Assembly: GCA_003231035.1 (NCBI GenBank)
Contig: QIHU01000519.1
Span: 1 to 31,488 of the forward strand
From: Acidobacteriota bacterium
GTDB taxonomy: Bacteria; Acidobacteriota; Thermoanaerobaculia; Multivoradales; SZUA-115
Length of the DNA stretch: 31,488 bases
Direction of reading: 5' to 3'
In this document: positions 23,838-31,488 of the stretch, piece by piece
Position numbering within the stretch: position 1 is the first letter of the stretch
Layout of the letters: the number at the start of each line of letters is the position of its first letter
Made by a program: the position numbers and the translations under genes
Notes under the pieces: generated by a model
What the model saw: the letters and a program-made list of their open reading frames with translations, nothing else
Told to the model about the DNA's origin: nothing
Database searches by the model: none

Positions 23838-24928
23838 ATGCAACTCGGAATTCTCGGCCTGCCCAAGGTCGGCAAGACGACGCTGTTCAATACCCTGACC
23901 GCCTCGCGCCAAGAAACCGGCAAGTTCGCTGCCTCGCGCGGAACCAACATCGGCGTGGCCAGCGTACCGGATCCTCGGTTGGCGCAAATGCGCGACCTGT
24001 TCAATCCCAAGAAATACGTACCGGCCACGGTGCAGTACTTGGACATTCCAGGGATTCGCAAGGGCGAAGGACGCCAGAGTCTCGACCTCGCCGAGCTCAA
24101 GAATGTCGACGCCCTGGTCCACGTCGTCCGCGCCTTCGACGACCCGGAGCTTCTCCACGCGGAAGGCTCGGTCGATCCGGCACGCGACGTGGAGACCCTT
24201 GACCTCGAACTGATCCTCGCCGACCACGACCTGGTCGAACGGCGGATAGAGCGCCTAGAGTCCGCCAAGAAACGGGGCCTCGAAGAGAACGAAAAGCGCG
24301 AGATGGCCCTCCTTGCCGAGCGCATCCTCCCGGCCCTAGAAGCAGAAACCCCCCTGCGCCAAGTCGAACTAGCCGAAGACGAAGCCCGCCGCCTGCGCGG
24401 CTTCCAACTGCTCTCGGCCAAGCCGCTCCTGGTGGTGATCAATGTCGACGAGGACCGGCTGACCGACGAGTCGGCAGCGGCCGGTATCCAAGCCGCCCGC
24501 GGCGTGGAACTCCTGGTGGTGAGCGCTCCGATCGAAGAAGAGATCTCAAGACTAGACGCGGAAGAGCAACGCGAATTCCTAGCCGACCTCGGCCTAGAAC
24601 AACCGAGCCTAGACCGCGTTCTCCAAGCGAGCTACTCCCTACTCGGCCTCATCTCCTTCTTCACCGTCGGCGAGGACGAAGTCCGCGCCTGGACCATCCG
24701 CCAAGAAACCGTAGCCCGCAAAGCGGCCGGACCGTAGCCCGCAAAGCGGCCGGTACGATCCACTCTGACCTAGAACGCGGCTTCATCCGCGCCGAAGTAG
24801 TGGGCTGGAAGGATCTACTAGAACTCAAAACCATGGCCGCCTGCCGCGACAAGGGGCTTTTAAGGCTAGAGGGCAAAGAGTACGTGGTTCAGGACGGCGA
24901 AGTGATGCACATCCGCTTCAACGTGTAA
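23838..24928 (+). pseudogene. ychF: Redox-regulated ATPase YchF/OLA1, frame-broken by a 23-bp tandem duplication
   Basis: YchF is an Obg-family P-loop protein that prefers ATP and binds ribosomes. From ATG 23838 the frame gives MQLGILGLPKVGKTTLFNTL (G1 at residues 7-15), VQYLDIPGIRKGEG (G3), a coiled-coil insert, and the YchF hallmark NVDE (202-205) in place of NKxD. The C-terminal TGS domain starts SLLGLISFFTVGEDEVRAW, then TIRQETVARKAAG. There a 23-bp segment is repeated exactly (24708-24730, 24731-24753), so the frame meets TAG at 24735. The rest of the TGS domain (GFIRAEVVGWKDLLELK, YVVQDGEVMHIRFNV) continues in another frame to TAA 24926-24928. Deleting one copy restores the full protein. 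As written the product lacks the end of its TGS domain. This may be an assembly error or a recent slippage event. Confidence 0.93.
24708..24753. repeat. Perfect 23-bp tandem duplication inside ychF
   Basis: Two identical 23-bp copies sit head to tail at 24708-24730 and 24731-24753, each beginning ACCGTAGCCC and ending GCGGCCGG. Each contains a small hairpin CCGC-AAA-GCGG. The length is not a multiple of three, so it shifts the ychF frame. Confidence 0.97.
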
Positions 24929-24972
24929 AGGCAGGCTTGGCCGGCGCCTCCGGCAGCAACTCACTCCCTAGA

Positions 24973-26049
24973 CTACCCGTACTGCGCAGACCGGGGCGAA
25001 AACGAGAGCGGATGGCGGTTCCGCGGACCGGGGTTTTCCGGCTGCATCCTCGTCCCACGGGGCGGAGGGGCAATCCCGGGAGTGCCTCCGGCCGGCGGGC
25101 GGGCCTGGGGGTTTGCCGATTTGCGCGAGCGGCTCCAGGTGCGCAAGCGGGCTGCTTCCGCATCCCGAGCGCTCTGCCGGCTGCCACCCACGCGGCCTCG
25201 GTTTGGCGAACGACCTGGGGCTGACGCCTGGTTGACCCGTCCTGGTTTCAGATCGTCTTCGGTGAGAACGCGAACCTGGCGGGGTTGCTCCTGCTCATCC
25301 TCCAAGCCCTCTTGGACGGGCTCTTCGAACCCGGGCTCTTCGAACCCAGAAGAGTCGCTCATGGCGCTAGTCGATGAGCCAGCATACTCTTCGTCGATGG
25401 CGACCTCGGCCGGCTGGGTGGCGGGGGCTTGCCATGAACTGCTGAAGGTGGGCGACACCGGCACCAAGATTGAAGCGATGCGCGCTCCGTCGTCGTAGCT
25501 GTTGGGTGCACCCGGACCTTCCTGTCCTCGAAAGGCTTGCAGAAGAGCCGGCATCACCAGCTGGTTTTCGATGATGTGCGGGTTGATCTCTGGAAATGAC
25601 AACTCGGGGTCCAAGCCAAAGGCCCGCGCGTAGGCACGGATCGCCTGCTTTTCCTCTCTCCGAGCCTCATGGATCGCTCCAAGTTGATAGTGAGCCCAGG
25701 CATGTTCGGGATCGAGGTCTACCACTTTACGCAACTGGCGCACCGTGGCGCTGAGATCCCCTTGTTGCTGCAGCAGCAACGCCAAGTTGAACCGCGGAGT
25801 GACGGACTCTGGCTCTATATCCACGGCTCGGTGATAGGCCTCCGCGGCCCGTTCGAGGTCCCCGGCCAAGGAGAGCAAATTACCCAAGTCATTCAGCACC
25901 GAGGCATCGGTGGGATGCTGCTCGGCCAGATCGATCTGGGCCACGAGCGCTTCCTTCAAGTTGGACGACGTGCCGCCACCCACGGCCGCCGAGACGGCGG
26001 CGACGGTCAACACCACCGCCAAGAAAATTAGAACGGTCGATCTATGCAC
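24973..26049 (-). CDS. Secreted or membrane-anchored TPR protein with disordered C-terminus
   Basis: The GTG at 26049 is preferred: AGGGAG lies 6 nt upstream and the protein then opens with a signal/anchor (VHRSTVLIFLAVVLTVAAVS). Length is 358 residues. About three TPR units span residues 45-150 (NDLGNLLSLAGDLERAAEAY, PRFNLALLLQQQGDLSATVR, AHYQLGAIHEARREEKQAIR). The rest is low-complexity: Ser/Glu-rich with a doubled GFEEP motif, then Arg/Pro/Gly-rich to the end. It may act as a periplasmic scaffold with a disordered interaction tail; function unknown. A longer GTG start at 26100 is possible. It is convergent with ychF, 44 bp apart. Confidence 0.75.
   Translation of the reverse strand: MHRSTVLIFLAVVLTVAAVSAAVGGGTSSNLKEALVAQIDLAEQHPTDASVLNDLGNLLSLAGDLERAAEAYHRAVDIEPESVTPRFNLALLLQQQGDLSATVRQLRKVVDLDPEHAWAHYQLGAIHEARREEKQAIRAYARAFGLDPELSFPEINPHIIENQLVMPALLQAFRGQEGPGAPNSYDDGARIASILVPVSPTFSSSWQAPATQPAEVAIDEEYAGSSTSAMSDSSGFEEPGFEEPVQEGLEDEQEQPRQVRVLTEDDLKPGRVNQASAPGRSPNRGRVGGSRQSARDAEAARLRTWSRSRKSANPQARPPAGGTPGIAPPPRGTRMQPENPGPRNRHPLSFSPRSAQYG
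25318..25347. repeat. Two perfect 15-bp tandem copies in the TPR gene
   Basis: GGGCTCTTCGAACCC occurs at 25318-25332 and 25333-25347. On the minus strand it encodes the doubled GFEEP motif in frame. Each unit is itself partly palindromic (TTCGAA). Confidence 0.9.
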
Positions 26050-26119
26050 GAGTTTCTCCCTAGTGTGCTCTGTGCGTAGTTCATTCACCGCACCCTGCAC
26101 TGGATATTTCCTGGAACTG

Positions 26120-26683
26120 TCATCCGGCCGGTTCTCCGCGACTTTCCCGGATCGGTTTCGCTTTTAATTTGGCCTGCCCACCCTCTTCAACGATTCGGAA
26201 GCGCACCGCGTCACAGCCCGTCTTGCGCCGAATCTGACCCGTCTGATGGCTCAAATACGAGCGGAAGCTCTCCAAATCGAAACGTGGATTCTGGGCCCTG
26301 CTGGTGAGCTCGGTGTAGAGAGCTTCGACGATCGGCGCCGGCAACTTGTCGCGGATAACGACGCCTCTTCGCATATCGAGTGACGGCGTAGTTCCCGTGG
26401 AAGTGCCGCTACCACGACCGAACTGCTCCCACTTGCGCAACCGGCGGTGAAACAGCTCGCTGTAGCTGTTGTAGCGGGCCTCCAGTTGGATGAAGCGGAA
26501 GCGGTCCACCGAGTTCATGCGCTGACTCCTGCGAAGCTGTCGAATCGCCTTGGCCAGAAGAGAATGCTCGCTGGCGGGGGGAATCTCCAACGCCCCGTTG
26601 AAGAACTTCTCATATTCAACCCGGAGTTCGCGCAGCCTCTTGCCGAGACGGTCGATCTCATCTACTTGCGGAAGTTGAATCAT
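26120..26683 (-). CDS. MXAN_5187 C-terminal domain-like protein
   Basis: ATG 26683 gives 187 residues; the frame is open further upstream but that part overlaps the divergent regulator and looks non-coding. The N-terminal half is helical (IDRLGKRLRELRVEYEKFFN, GALEIPP, FRFIQLEARYNSYSELFHRR), and the C-terminal half ends CDAVRFRIVEEGGQAKLKAK. This pattern resembles the domain annotated as MXAN_5187 C-terminal in myxobacteria and related groups, of unknown function. No good ribosome binding site precedes the ATG, so the start is uncertain. It lies 70 bp ahead of the TPR gene in the same direction and they may be co-transcribed. Confidence 0.65.
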   Translation of the reverse strand: MIQLPQVDEIDRLGKRLRELRVEYEKFFNGALEIPPASEHSLLAKAIRQLRRSQRMNSVDRFRFIQLEARYNSYSELFHRRLRKWEQFGRGSGTSTGTTPSLDMRRGVVIRDKLPAPIVEALYTELTSRAQNPRFDLESFRSYLSHQTGQIRRKTGCDAVRFRIVEEGGQAKLKAKPIRESRGEPAG

Positions 26684-26949
26684 GAAGAAGAATCTGCCGT
26701 GCCCTTCTGGACTCGGTTGGTGGAATGATGCGGTGGGCTCACCGTATGAGCCGGAACGCAGACTAGAATCAGAGTTGTCGCGAGGAGTCAGCCCACCCGG
26801 CTGAAACCTTGGCCCTTGCCGGCTCGGTTTCCTGACGATGTACTGGCACCACAGAGGATTATACGAGTCATCGCCACTCACCATCCAACCCAAGACCCCG
26901 ATGACCGGAGATTGCCTAGCCGGAGATCGCCCAACCGGAGGCTTAAACC
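26684..26949. promoter_or_regulatory. Divergent control region before the response regulator
   Basis: The 266-bp region lies between the divergent MXAN_5187-like gene and the NtrC-type regulator. No separate gene is convincing. It holds three CCGGAG direct repeats with a 15-bp period next to the regulator start. No sigma-54 or sigma-70 promoter was convincing. Confidence 0.4.
26905..26940 (+). repeat. Three CCGGAG direct repeats with 15-bp period at the regulator ribosome binding site
   Basis: CCGGAG occurs at 26905, 26920 and 26935. The last forms the ribosome binding site CCGGAGG, 8 nt before the GTG at 26950. The earlier copies could be alternative ribosome landing sites or remnants of tandem duplication. 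Confidence 0.6.
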
Positions 26950-28305
26950 GTGAGCCCACCCGCGCGAATCCTGATCGTCGAAGATCGAGCTTCGCTTCGA
27001 AAGATGCTGGAACGCGCCCTCTCTGGCGAGGGTTTTGCCGTCGCCAGCAGCGGTGATGGCCTTTCCGCCATCGAACTGTTGGCCACTCGGCCCTTTGACC
27101 TAGCACTCACCGACCTCAAGTTGCCTGGCGCTTCCGGCCTCGAAGTCGTCGCGGCCTGCCGACGTCTTCGCCCTCCTCTTCCCGTGGTGGTGATGACCGC
27201 CTACGGTACCGTTGAGATGGCGGTCGAAGCGATGAAGCGAGGGGCGCTGGATTTTCTTGAGAAGCCGGTCGAGATCGATCAACTCTACGAACTGGTTCAC
27301 TCCGTACTCGAGCCAGCAGCGAGAAAAGGGAGCCGCTTCGAACCCCCCGGCGCCCCGCCGATCATCGGTTCCCACCCGCGGCTACGCGCCGCGCTGCACC
27401 TACTCCAACGGGTTGCACCGATGCAGAGCACCGTCTTGCTCACTGGCGAGAGTGGAACCGGCAAGGAACTCTTCGCTCGCGCTCTCCACGCCCTCTCGCC
27501 ACGCCGAGAGGGGCCGTTCGTGGCCCTCAACTGTGCGGCAATCCCCGAAGCGTTGGTCGAGAATGAACTCTTCGGCCACGTGAAAGGTGCTTTTACCGGC
27601 GCCAACCGCCGGCAGGCGGGCCGTTTCGAGGTCGCCGACGGCGGCACCCTTCTCTTGGATGAGATCGGCGAACTCAGCCTGGCGGTGCAAGCCAAGGTAC
27701 TGAGGGTGATCGAGGAACGCGCCTTCGAGCGGGTGGGTGGCGGCGCAACCCTCAAGGTGGATGTACGGCTGGTGGCGGCGACCAATCGAAATCTCGCCGC
27801 CGAGGTCCAAGCCGGCGCCTTCCGCCGCGACCTGTTCTACCGGCTCGACGTGTTTCCGATCGAGCTGCCACCGTTGCGCGAACGCAGCGAAGATCTCCCC
27901 GACTTGTGCCACCACCTCCTAGCGCAGCTCGCCCAACGCCACCAGCTGGCGCGGAAGGGCATTCCCGTTCCCCGGTTGGACCCTTCGGCCTTGGCACTCT
28001 TGGCTGAGCAGGAATGGCCGGGCAACGTGCGGCAGCTGGCCAATGTTCTAGAACGGGCCGTCATTCTCGCCGACAAGCCCTCCATCAGCCAGGAAGACCT
28101 GCAACCGTTGATCCGCCCTTTGGGCGACGCCGAGGTCGAAGCCACCCATCAAGATGACGAGCGCGAACTCCTACGCAGAGCGCTGATCGCTTGCGGCGGC
28201 AACAAGAATCGAGCCGCTCAGCGGCTTGGCTGGAGCTACCGAACCCTCCAACGCCGAATCAAAGAGTACGACCTGGAGGGTGTCCCGAAATACCGTGACG
28301 GCTAG
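26950..28305 (+). CDS. NtrC-type sigma-54-dependent response regulator
   Basis: This 451-residue activator starts at GTG 26950 with GGAGG upstream. The receiver domain (1-120) has the acidic pair Glu11/Asp12, phospho-acceptor Asp55 in LALTDLKLPG, Thr83 and Lys105. The AAA+ domain (about 138-370) has Walker A GESGTGKE (166-173), the sigma-54 contact loop GAFTGA (213-218), Walker B LLLDEIGEL and the arginine-finger region FRRDLFYRLDVFPIELPPLR. The C-terminal Fis-type helix-turn-helix is GGNKNRAAQRLGWSYRTLQRRIKEY. It activates sigma-54 promoters when phosphorylated. No histidine kinase gene lies beside it, so it is orphan within this window; its targets are unknown. Confidence 0.95.
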   Translation: MSPPARILIVEDRASLRKMLERALSGEGFAVASSGDGLSAIELLATRPFDLALTDLKLPGASGLEVVAACRRLRPPLPVVVMTAYGTVEMAVEAMKRGALDFLEKPVEIDQLYELVHSVLEPAARKGSRFEPPGAPPIIGSHPRLRAALHLLQRVAPMQSTVLLTGESGTGKELFARALHALSPRREGPFVALNCAAIPEALVENELFGHVKGAFTGANRRQAGRFEVADGGTLLLDEIGELSLAVQAKVLRVIEERAFERVGGGATLKVDVRLVAATNRNLAAEVQAGAFRRDLFYRLDVFPIELPPLRERSEDLPDLCHHLLAQLAQRHQLARKGIPVPRLDPSALALLAEQEWPGNVRQLANVLERAVILADKPSISQEDLQPLIRPLGDAEVEATHQDDERELLRRALIACGGNKNRAAQRLGWSYRTLQRRIKEYDLEGVPKYRDG

Positions 28306-28310
28306 GGCCG

Positions 28311-29039
28311 CTAGGAATCAGTGTCTGGAGAGGCCGCGCGGAAGCGGGCGCTGCGGGTCTCGAACTTCACCGACCCCACCCGGAGGACGTCCGGGAATTT
28401 CACCGAAAATCGGGTTTCTGCTCCCGGCGGCAAGGCCGTTTGGACGAGGTCGGCATAGCGCTGCCCAACCTGCTGACCGTCTTCGTCGTAAACCCGCACG
28501 ATCAATCGGATCGAAGCGGCCGCGTCCGAAGTCGGGTTCACCAGAGAGCCGTTCAGGGTGGTGCCGTCGAGGGTCGAGCCCTCGGTGGAAACTTCCCACG
28601 TCGCCACCTGCAGATCCGCGGCTGGCGTCGAGCTGGCTGTCGAATCGGGTTCCGCTTGTGGAACAACCTCCTGGGGCGGCGGCTGGTAACGAGGAATGTC
28701 CTTGTCGGTCAGCACCAAGACCGGATTCTTCTTAGCCTTCGGCTCGGTCTTCTTCTCCTTCGGTGGCGCCTTGGCGGCTTCGGTCAACCGCTGACTCAGC
28801 TCCAAGTCCACTTGCGCCAACGGCAAGGCGGAGTAGGTACCGTTGCTGGCGGTGAAAACGACCTGCCGCCCCTTCACCTTCCAAGCACCGCGGGTAGCGA
28901 GGCGCGAACCGTCGACGGTAACCAACCAGTCGGCCGCTAGCGGTCCCGCGAAAGCGGCGAACCAAGCTCCCGCAATGACCAAAGTAACTGCCACGATTCC
29001 TAACCTGGGACGGCTACGGTTTGTGGAAGAGGCTCTCAT
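28311..29039 (-). CDS. Secreted protein with FxLYD-like domain
   Basis: ATG 29039 gives 242 residues with an N-terminal signal/anchor (LGIVAVTLVIAGAWFAAFAG). Residues 38-75 (DWLVTVDGSRLATRGAWKVK, GRQVVFTASNGTYSALPL) form a small beta domain. A Lys/Pro-rich linker follows, then a beta-sandwich region (ATWEVSTEGSTLDGTTLNGS, IRLIVRVYDEDGQQVG, LPPGAETRFSVKF) like FxLYD domains, ending in a short polar tail. It follows the PilY1-like gene by 19 bp, so the two are likely co-transcribed. A role in pilus or surface-protein assembly is inference only. The gene end is 5 bp from the convergent regulator. Confidence 0.7.
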   Translation of the reverse strand: MRASSTNRSRPRLGIVAVTLVIAGAWFAAFAGPLAADWLVTVDGSRLATRGAWKVKGRQVVFTASNGTYSALPLAQVDLELSQRLTEAAKAPPKEKKTEPKAKKNPVLVLTDKDIPRYQPPPQEVVPQAEPDSTASSTPAADLQVATWEVSTEGSTLDGTTLNGSLVNPTSDAAASIRLIVRVYDEDGQQVGQRYADLVQTALPPGAETRFSVKFPDVLRVGSVKFETRSARFRAASPDTDS

Positions 29040-29058
29040 AGCTACCTATCCTTTCTTG

Positions 29059-31488
29059 CTAGAACTCCCGCCAGTTCTTCTCCACCAGGCAGATCGGAAT
29101 CGGTGCGATGAACTTGATCCCGGTGTCCGAACGCGAAACCTTCACATCCATAGTGTAGCTCGCGAACCGGCAGTAGGGCGGCATGAACTCCTTGAGCTGT
29201 TCCAAGATCGCCGCTTGCGCTTCGCTCAGGACGGTGGGTTCCGGCTTGCCGCTGCCATCGTCGGTCGGGTTCTTGGTTTGTCCCGGCTCGGTGAAGGGGG
29301 CGGTCACGAAGTCGTCAATCTGCTCGAACCGATCCGGGGTCGGATCGTTCGCCGAGGTAGACAACAGACCGTTGCCGTTGGTCAGGAAGACGCCGTAGAT
29401 ACGACTCGATCCTTCGCGCCGGCAGAGGCCGCCAGAGGTGGTGATCACCGACTGAGGATCGGGAGTGTAGGTATTGAAGATCAGCACACCAGAAACGATG
29501 AAGGGCACGCTGATCAGCCGCTCGTTGGGCTCCAGATCCAAGTACCAACCGCCGCCACCGCTGGCCAGCAAGTTGGGGGCAGCCGCGGCGCCGGAGGTCG
29601 GAGTGATCCGCGTCAAGTCGTCCTGGTCGAGCACCGGATCGGTCTCATCCGTGTCGTCGACGAAGACGAAAAGTCGGCCGCGCTGAGCACCACCTTCAGA
29701 GGCTCTGAACTGGCTCCACAGCACGTCGCGATAGCCCGTTCCGAAGACCACGGCGAAACTGTTGAACTCGGGAACGAAGGCGATCTCGGGACGCAGGAAG
29801 ACCGCGCGACCCCGCACCAAGGTATCCAAGGAGCCCAGGTTGGTCTCGTTGGCGTCGAAAACGACCCGTGGAATCCAGAAAGTGGGATCGAGCCGCTCCA
29901 CATCGTGCTGCGTGCCATCGATATCGTCCGCCGTCGTGTCGACCAAGGCTGGCCAGTCATCCGAGAAATCGCGCTCGAGGTCGATACGGTAGAGGAACCC
30001 GCGGGTCGTTCCCGCATAGATTCGATCCAGGTAGCCATCGCCATTGACGTCCAGGGTGGCGAGTTGGCCCGGGACCGAGCCCAGAACCATGCGCTTGTAG
30101 AGCGTCTCTCCGCTCTCGATATCGACCATGTAGATCCAGTTGCCCCGTTGGTGCTCCTGATCAGGATCGTAGCCACCGCCGAAGATCGCCACGAAGCGGT
30201 CTACGACCGTGTTGCCGGTCGCATTCGGGTCGCAGTTGGTGCCCGGCGCTCCGCAGATCGCAATGCGACCGATCACCGGATCCGACCACGTCTCGCCTAG
30301 GTCCGGGAGGGCCTCGATGAGATTGCCACCGAGATCGAACTCGCTCTTGCCCACAACCTTTTCGGAACGGCCATTGACCGTAATGAAGGTGGTGGTCGAA
30401 GGCTCTTCGTCGAGATTGACGTCGATGAACTGGCTAAGCTGAATCTTGTCCTCGAACTCCCAGAGAACGGAAGGATAGGCCGATTCACCACACTTTGCGG
30501 GCTGGCCTAGACCGTTCTCGTTGCCCCAGCACCGCGGTAGGCGGTCGGCGCGCGGCTCGGGGATCCAGAGCGGCAGCCCCTCCGCGTCGGTGACCTTGCG
30601 TACCGGGTCCGGTGAGGTGATATCCAAGGCGTAGTAGCCCGAGCCACCTCGGCGCAGGCCACCAACGCCGACGGTGCGCCATTCGCGATCATCTTCATCG
30701 GGAGTTCCAAGGTGGGCGGGATCGATGAAGACATCGTTAACGATGAAGCTGCCATCGACGGTGAATTCATGGTTGTTGGAGAGTCTCGCATCGTTGATTT
30801 TCGGCAGGATGGTACGCGGGACGAAACCAAACATCTCCTTGCCGGTTCCATCGTCGAAATCTCCCGTGGCTTCATCGTAGAGGCCGGCATCGAAGCCGTG
30901 AAGAATTCCCTCGTTGGTACCGACGAAGAGAACCTTGCGGCGGTTCTCGTGCTTGAGGGTGAAACAACGGTAGCCCGGGTTGAGTGGCTCACCGCTGGAG
31001 TCCTCGTCGCAGGCCAGCCCATTGTCCATCAAGTTCAAGGTGAAGTAGAGGGTGTTGGGCGGGGTTCCGATCAGCACCGGGTTGGAATGGAAAACATCGC
31101 CGATGACATAGGAAACCAAGCCGAGATCCGGGTTGTTGTACTCCTTGAGAGTGAACAATTCGTCAATCGACTGGTTGGCCTCCAACTCCGCTGCCGCTTC
31201 GCTCGCAATGTTACCCGGCGAGAACCCAATCTCCATACCGAACCAGAGATCGCGACGGGTCAGAATTGGCAAGGTGGGAGTGGTCGGTTCGAGCAGGCGG
31301 CGAACCCGCGGAGTGTTGGTGGTTTGCGAGAAGAGTGAATAGTAGACCCGTCGTTGGTTCGAGGCACCACCGAGCTTGTCGCCACCAGGCACCTGGGTCG
31401 TCGCTACCACTTCACCGGCATCCCAGAGGAAGTTGGGGTCGGAGGTGTCGGGCTTCCCATCCACCAACGGCAGCGGCTTTAGGAAGGC
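29059..31488 (-). CDS. PilY1-like type IV pilus tip/assembly protein (partial, N-terminus beyond the right edge)
   Basis: The frame is open from the right edge to the stop at 29059, giving 809 residues of the C-terminal part. PilY1 proteins are secreted, sit at the pilus tip and regulate pilus extension and adhesion through calcium binding. The start LVDGKPDTSDPNFLWDAGEV is the usual region before the C-terminal beta-propeller. Propeller motifs include GDVFHSNPVLIGTPPNTLYF, RKVLFVGTNEGILHGFDAGL, GFVPRTILPKI and GLRRGGSGYYALDIT. A calcium-loop motif D-x-N-x-DG-x-x-D occurs in LDVNGDGYLDRIYAGT, as in characterised PilY1. The chain ends LVEKNWREF. Minor pilin genes usually precede pilY1 and would lie outside this window. 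An FxLYD-like secreted protein follows. Confidence 0.92.
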   Translation of the reverse strand, partial: AFLKPLPLVDGKPDTSDPNFLWDAGEVVATTQVPGGDKLGGASNQRRVYYSLFSQTTNTPRVRRLLEPTTPTLPILTRRDLWFGMEIGFSPGNIASEAAAELEANQSIDELFTLKEYNNPDLGLVSYVIGDVFHSNPVLIGTPPNTLYFTLNLMDNGLACDEDSSGEPLNPGYRCFTLKHENRRKVLFVGTNEGILHGFDAGLYDEATGDFDDGTGKEMFGFVPRTILPKINDARLSNNHEFTVDGSFIVNDVFIDPAHLGTPDEDDREWRTVGVGGLRRGGSGYYALDITSPDPVRKVTDAEGLPLWIPEPRADRLPRCWGNENGLGQPAKCGESAYPSVLWEFEDKIQLSQFIDVNLDEEPSTTTFITVNGRSEKVVGKSEFDLGGNLIEALPDLGETWSDPVIGRIAICGAPGTNCDPNATGNTVVDRFVAIFGGGYDPDQEHQRGNWIYMVDIESGETLYKRMVLGSVPGQLATLDVNGDGYLDRIYAGTTRGFLYRIDLERDFSDDWPALVDTTADDIDGTQHDVERLDPTFWIPRVVFDANETNLGSLDTLVRGRAVFLRPEIAFVPEFNSFAVVFGTGYRDVLWSQFRASEGGAQRGRLFVFVDDTDETDPVLDQDDLTRITPTSGAAAAPNLLASGGGGWYLDLEPNERLISVPFIVSGVLIFNTYTPDPQSVITTSGGLCRREGSSRIYGVFLTNGNGLLSTSANDPTPDRFEQIDDFVTAPFTEPGQTKNPTDDGSGKPEPTVLSEAQAAILEQLKEFMPPYCRFASYTMDVKVSRSDTGIKFIAPIPICLVEKNWREF

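Noticed and set aside
26835..26860. Possible sigma-54 promoter (CTGGCACC) before the NtrC-type gene
   Set aside because: The GC element TTGC is absent at the required spacing.
26684..27106. Upstream extension of the MXAN_5187-like frame
   Set aside because: It overlaps the divergent regulator on the other strand and has no recognisable sequence.
28843..30300. 485-codon plus-strand ORF
   Set aside because: It is antisense to the PilY1-like gene and the FxLYD gene, has no domain-like sequence and is explained by GC-rich codon bias in the true frame.
1..31488. tRNA, rRNA, insertion sequence or prophage genes
   Set aside because: By eye no T-loop consensus in tRNA context, no rRNA sequence, no transposase or integrase motif and no terminal inverted repeat with target duplication was found. 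A tRNA or covariance-model scan was not possible.

Overview
This is a GC-rich bacterial chromosomal window with dense, mostly housekeeping genes. It contains no rRNA, tRNA, CRISPR array, transposase or phage gene that I can see. The combination of FtsEX, a TonB/ExbB/ExbD/ExbD set, a DUF4388 protein, a long Ser/Thr kinase with a Pro-rich linker, an MXAN_5187-type C-terminal domain protein and a PilY1-like pilus protein suggests a Gram-negative, complex-enveloped organism. Acidobacteriota-like or another deltaproteobacterial-grade lineage fits best. This is inference from gene style, not a phylogenetic placement.

Layout. (1) 1-1904: a partial unrecognised minus-strand ORF with short tandem repeats, then ftsE (frame-broken) and ftsX on the plus strand. 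(2) 7716-1960, minus strand: exbB, exbD, exbD, tonB, a DUF4388 protein, a secreted TPR protein and an outer-membrane beta-barrel protein, which looks like an envelope energy-transduction locus. (3) 9273-7967, minus strand: yebC and ruvC. (4) 9467-15510, plus strand: a transmembrane Ser/Thr kinase with a degenerate receiver domain, a small coiled-coil protein, accD, folC and nth. (5) 20914-15517, minus strand: an acyl-CoA carboxyltransferase, purE, a Lys/Ala-rich basic protein, rpiB, glyA and a threonine/serine dehydratase (frame-broken). (6) 21011-24928, plus strand: tldD, tldE and ychF (frame-broken by a 23-bp tandem duplication). (7) 24973-31488: a secreted TPR protein and an MXAN_5187-like protein (minus), a divergent NtrC-type response regulator (plus), then an FxLYD-like secreted protein and a PilY1-like protein (minus) that runs off the right edge.

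How the genes work together. Group 5 combines one-carbon/serine metabolism (glyA), purine synthesis (purE), pentose phosphate (rpiB), amino-acid deamination and acyl-CoA carboxylation. Group 4 pairs fatty-acid synthesis (accD) with folate polyglutamylation (folC). Groups 1, 2 and 7 concern the envelope: division-linked peptidoglycan control, proton-motive-force coupling to the outer membrane, and type IV pilus assembly or adhesion.

The most notable feature is damage by short indels. Three normally conserved genes (ftsE, the dehydratase and ychF) are each broken by one short deletion or duplication. Several other short perfect tandem repeats (periods 15 and 18) lie in coding or start regions. 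Either the assembly is faulty at these points or this genome has unusual slippage. No clearly new defence or mobile system was seen; the envelope cluster in region 2 is the best candidate for an undescribed functional system.
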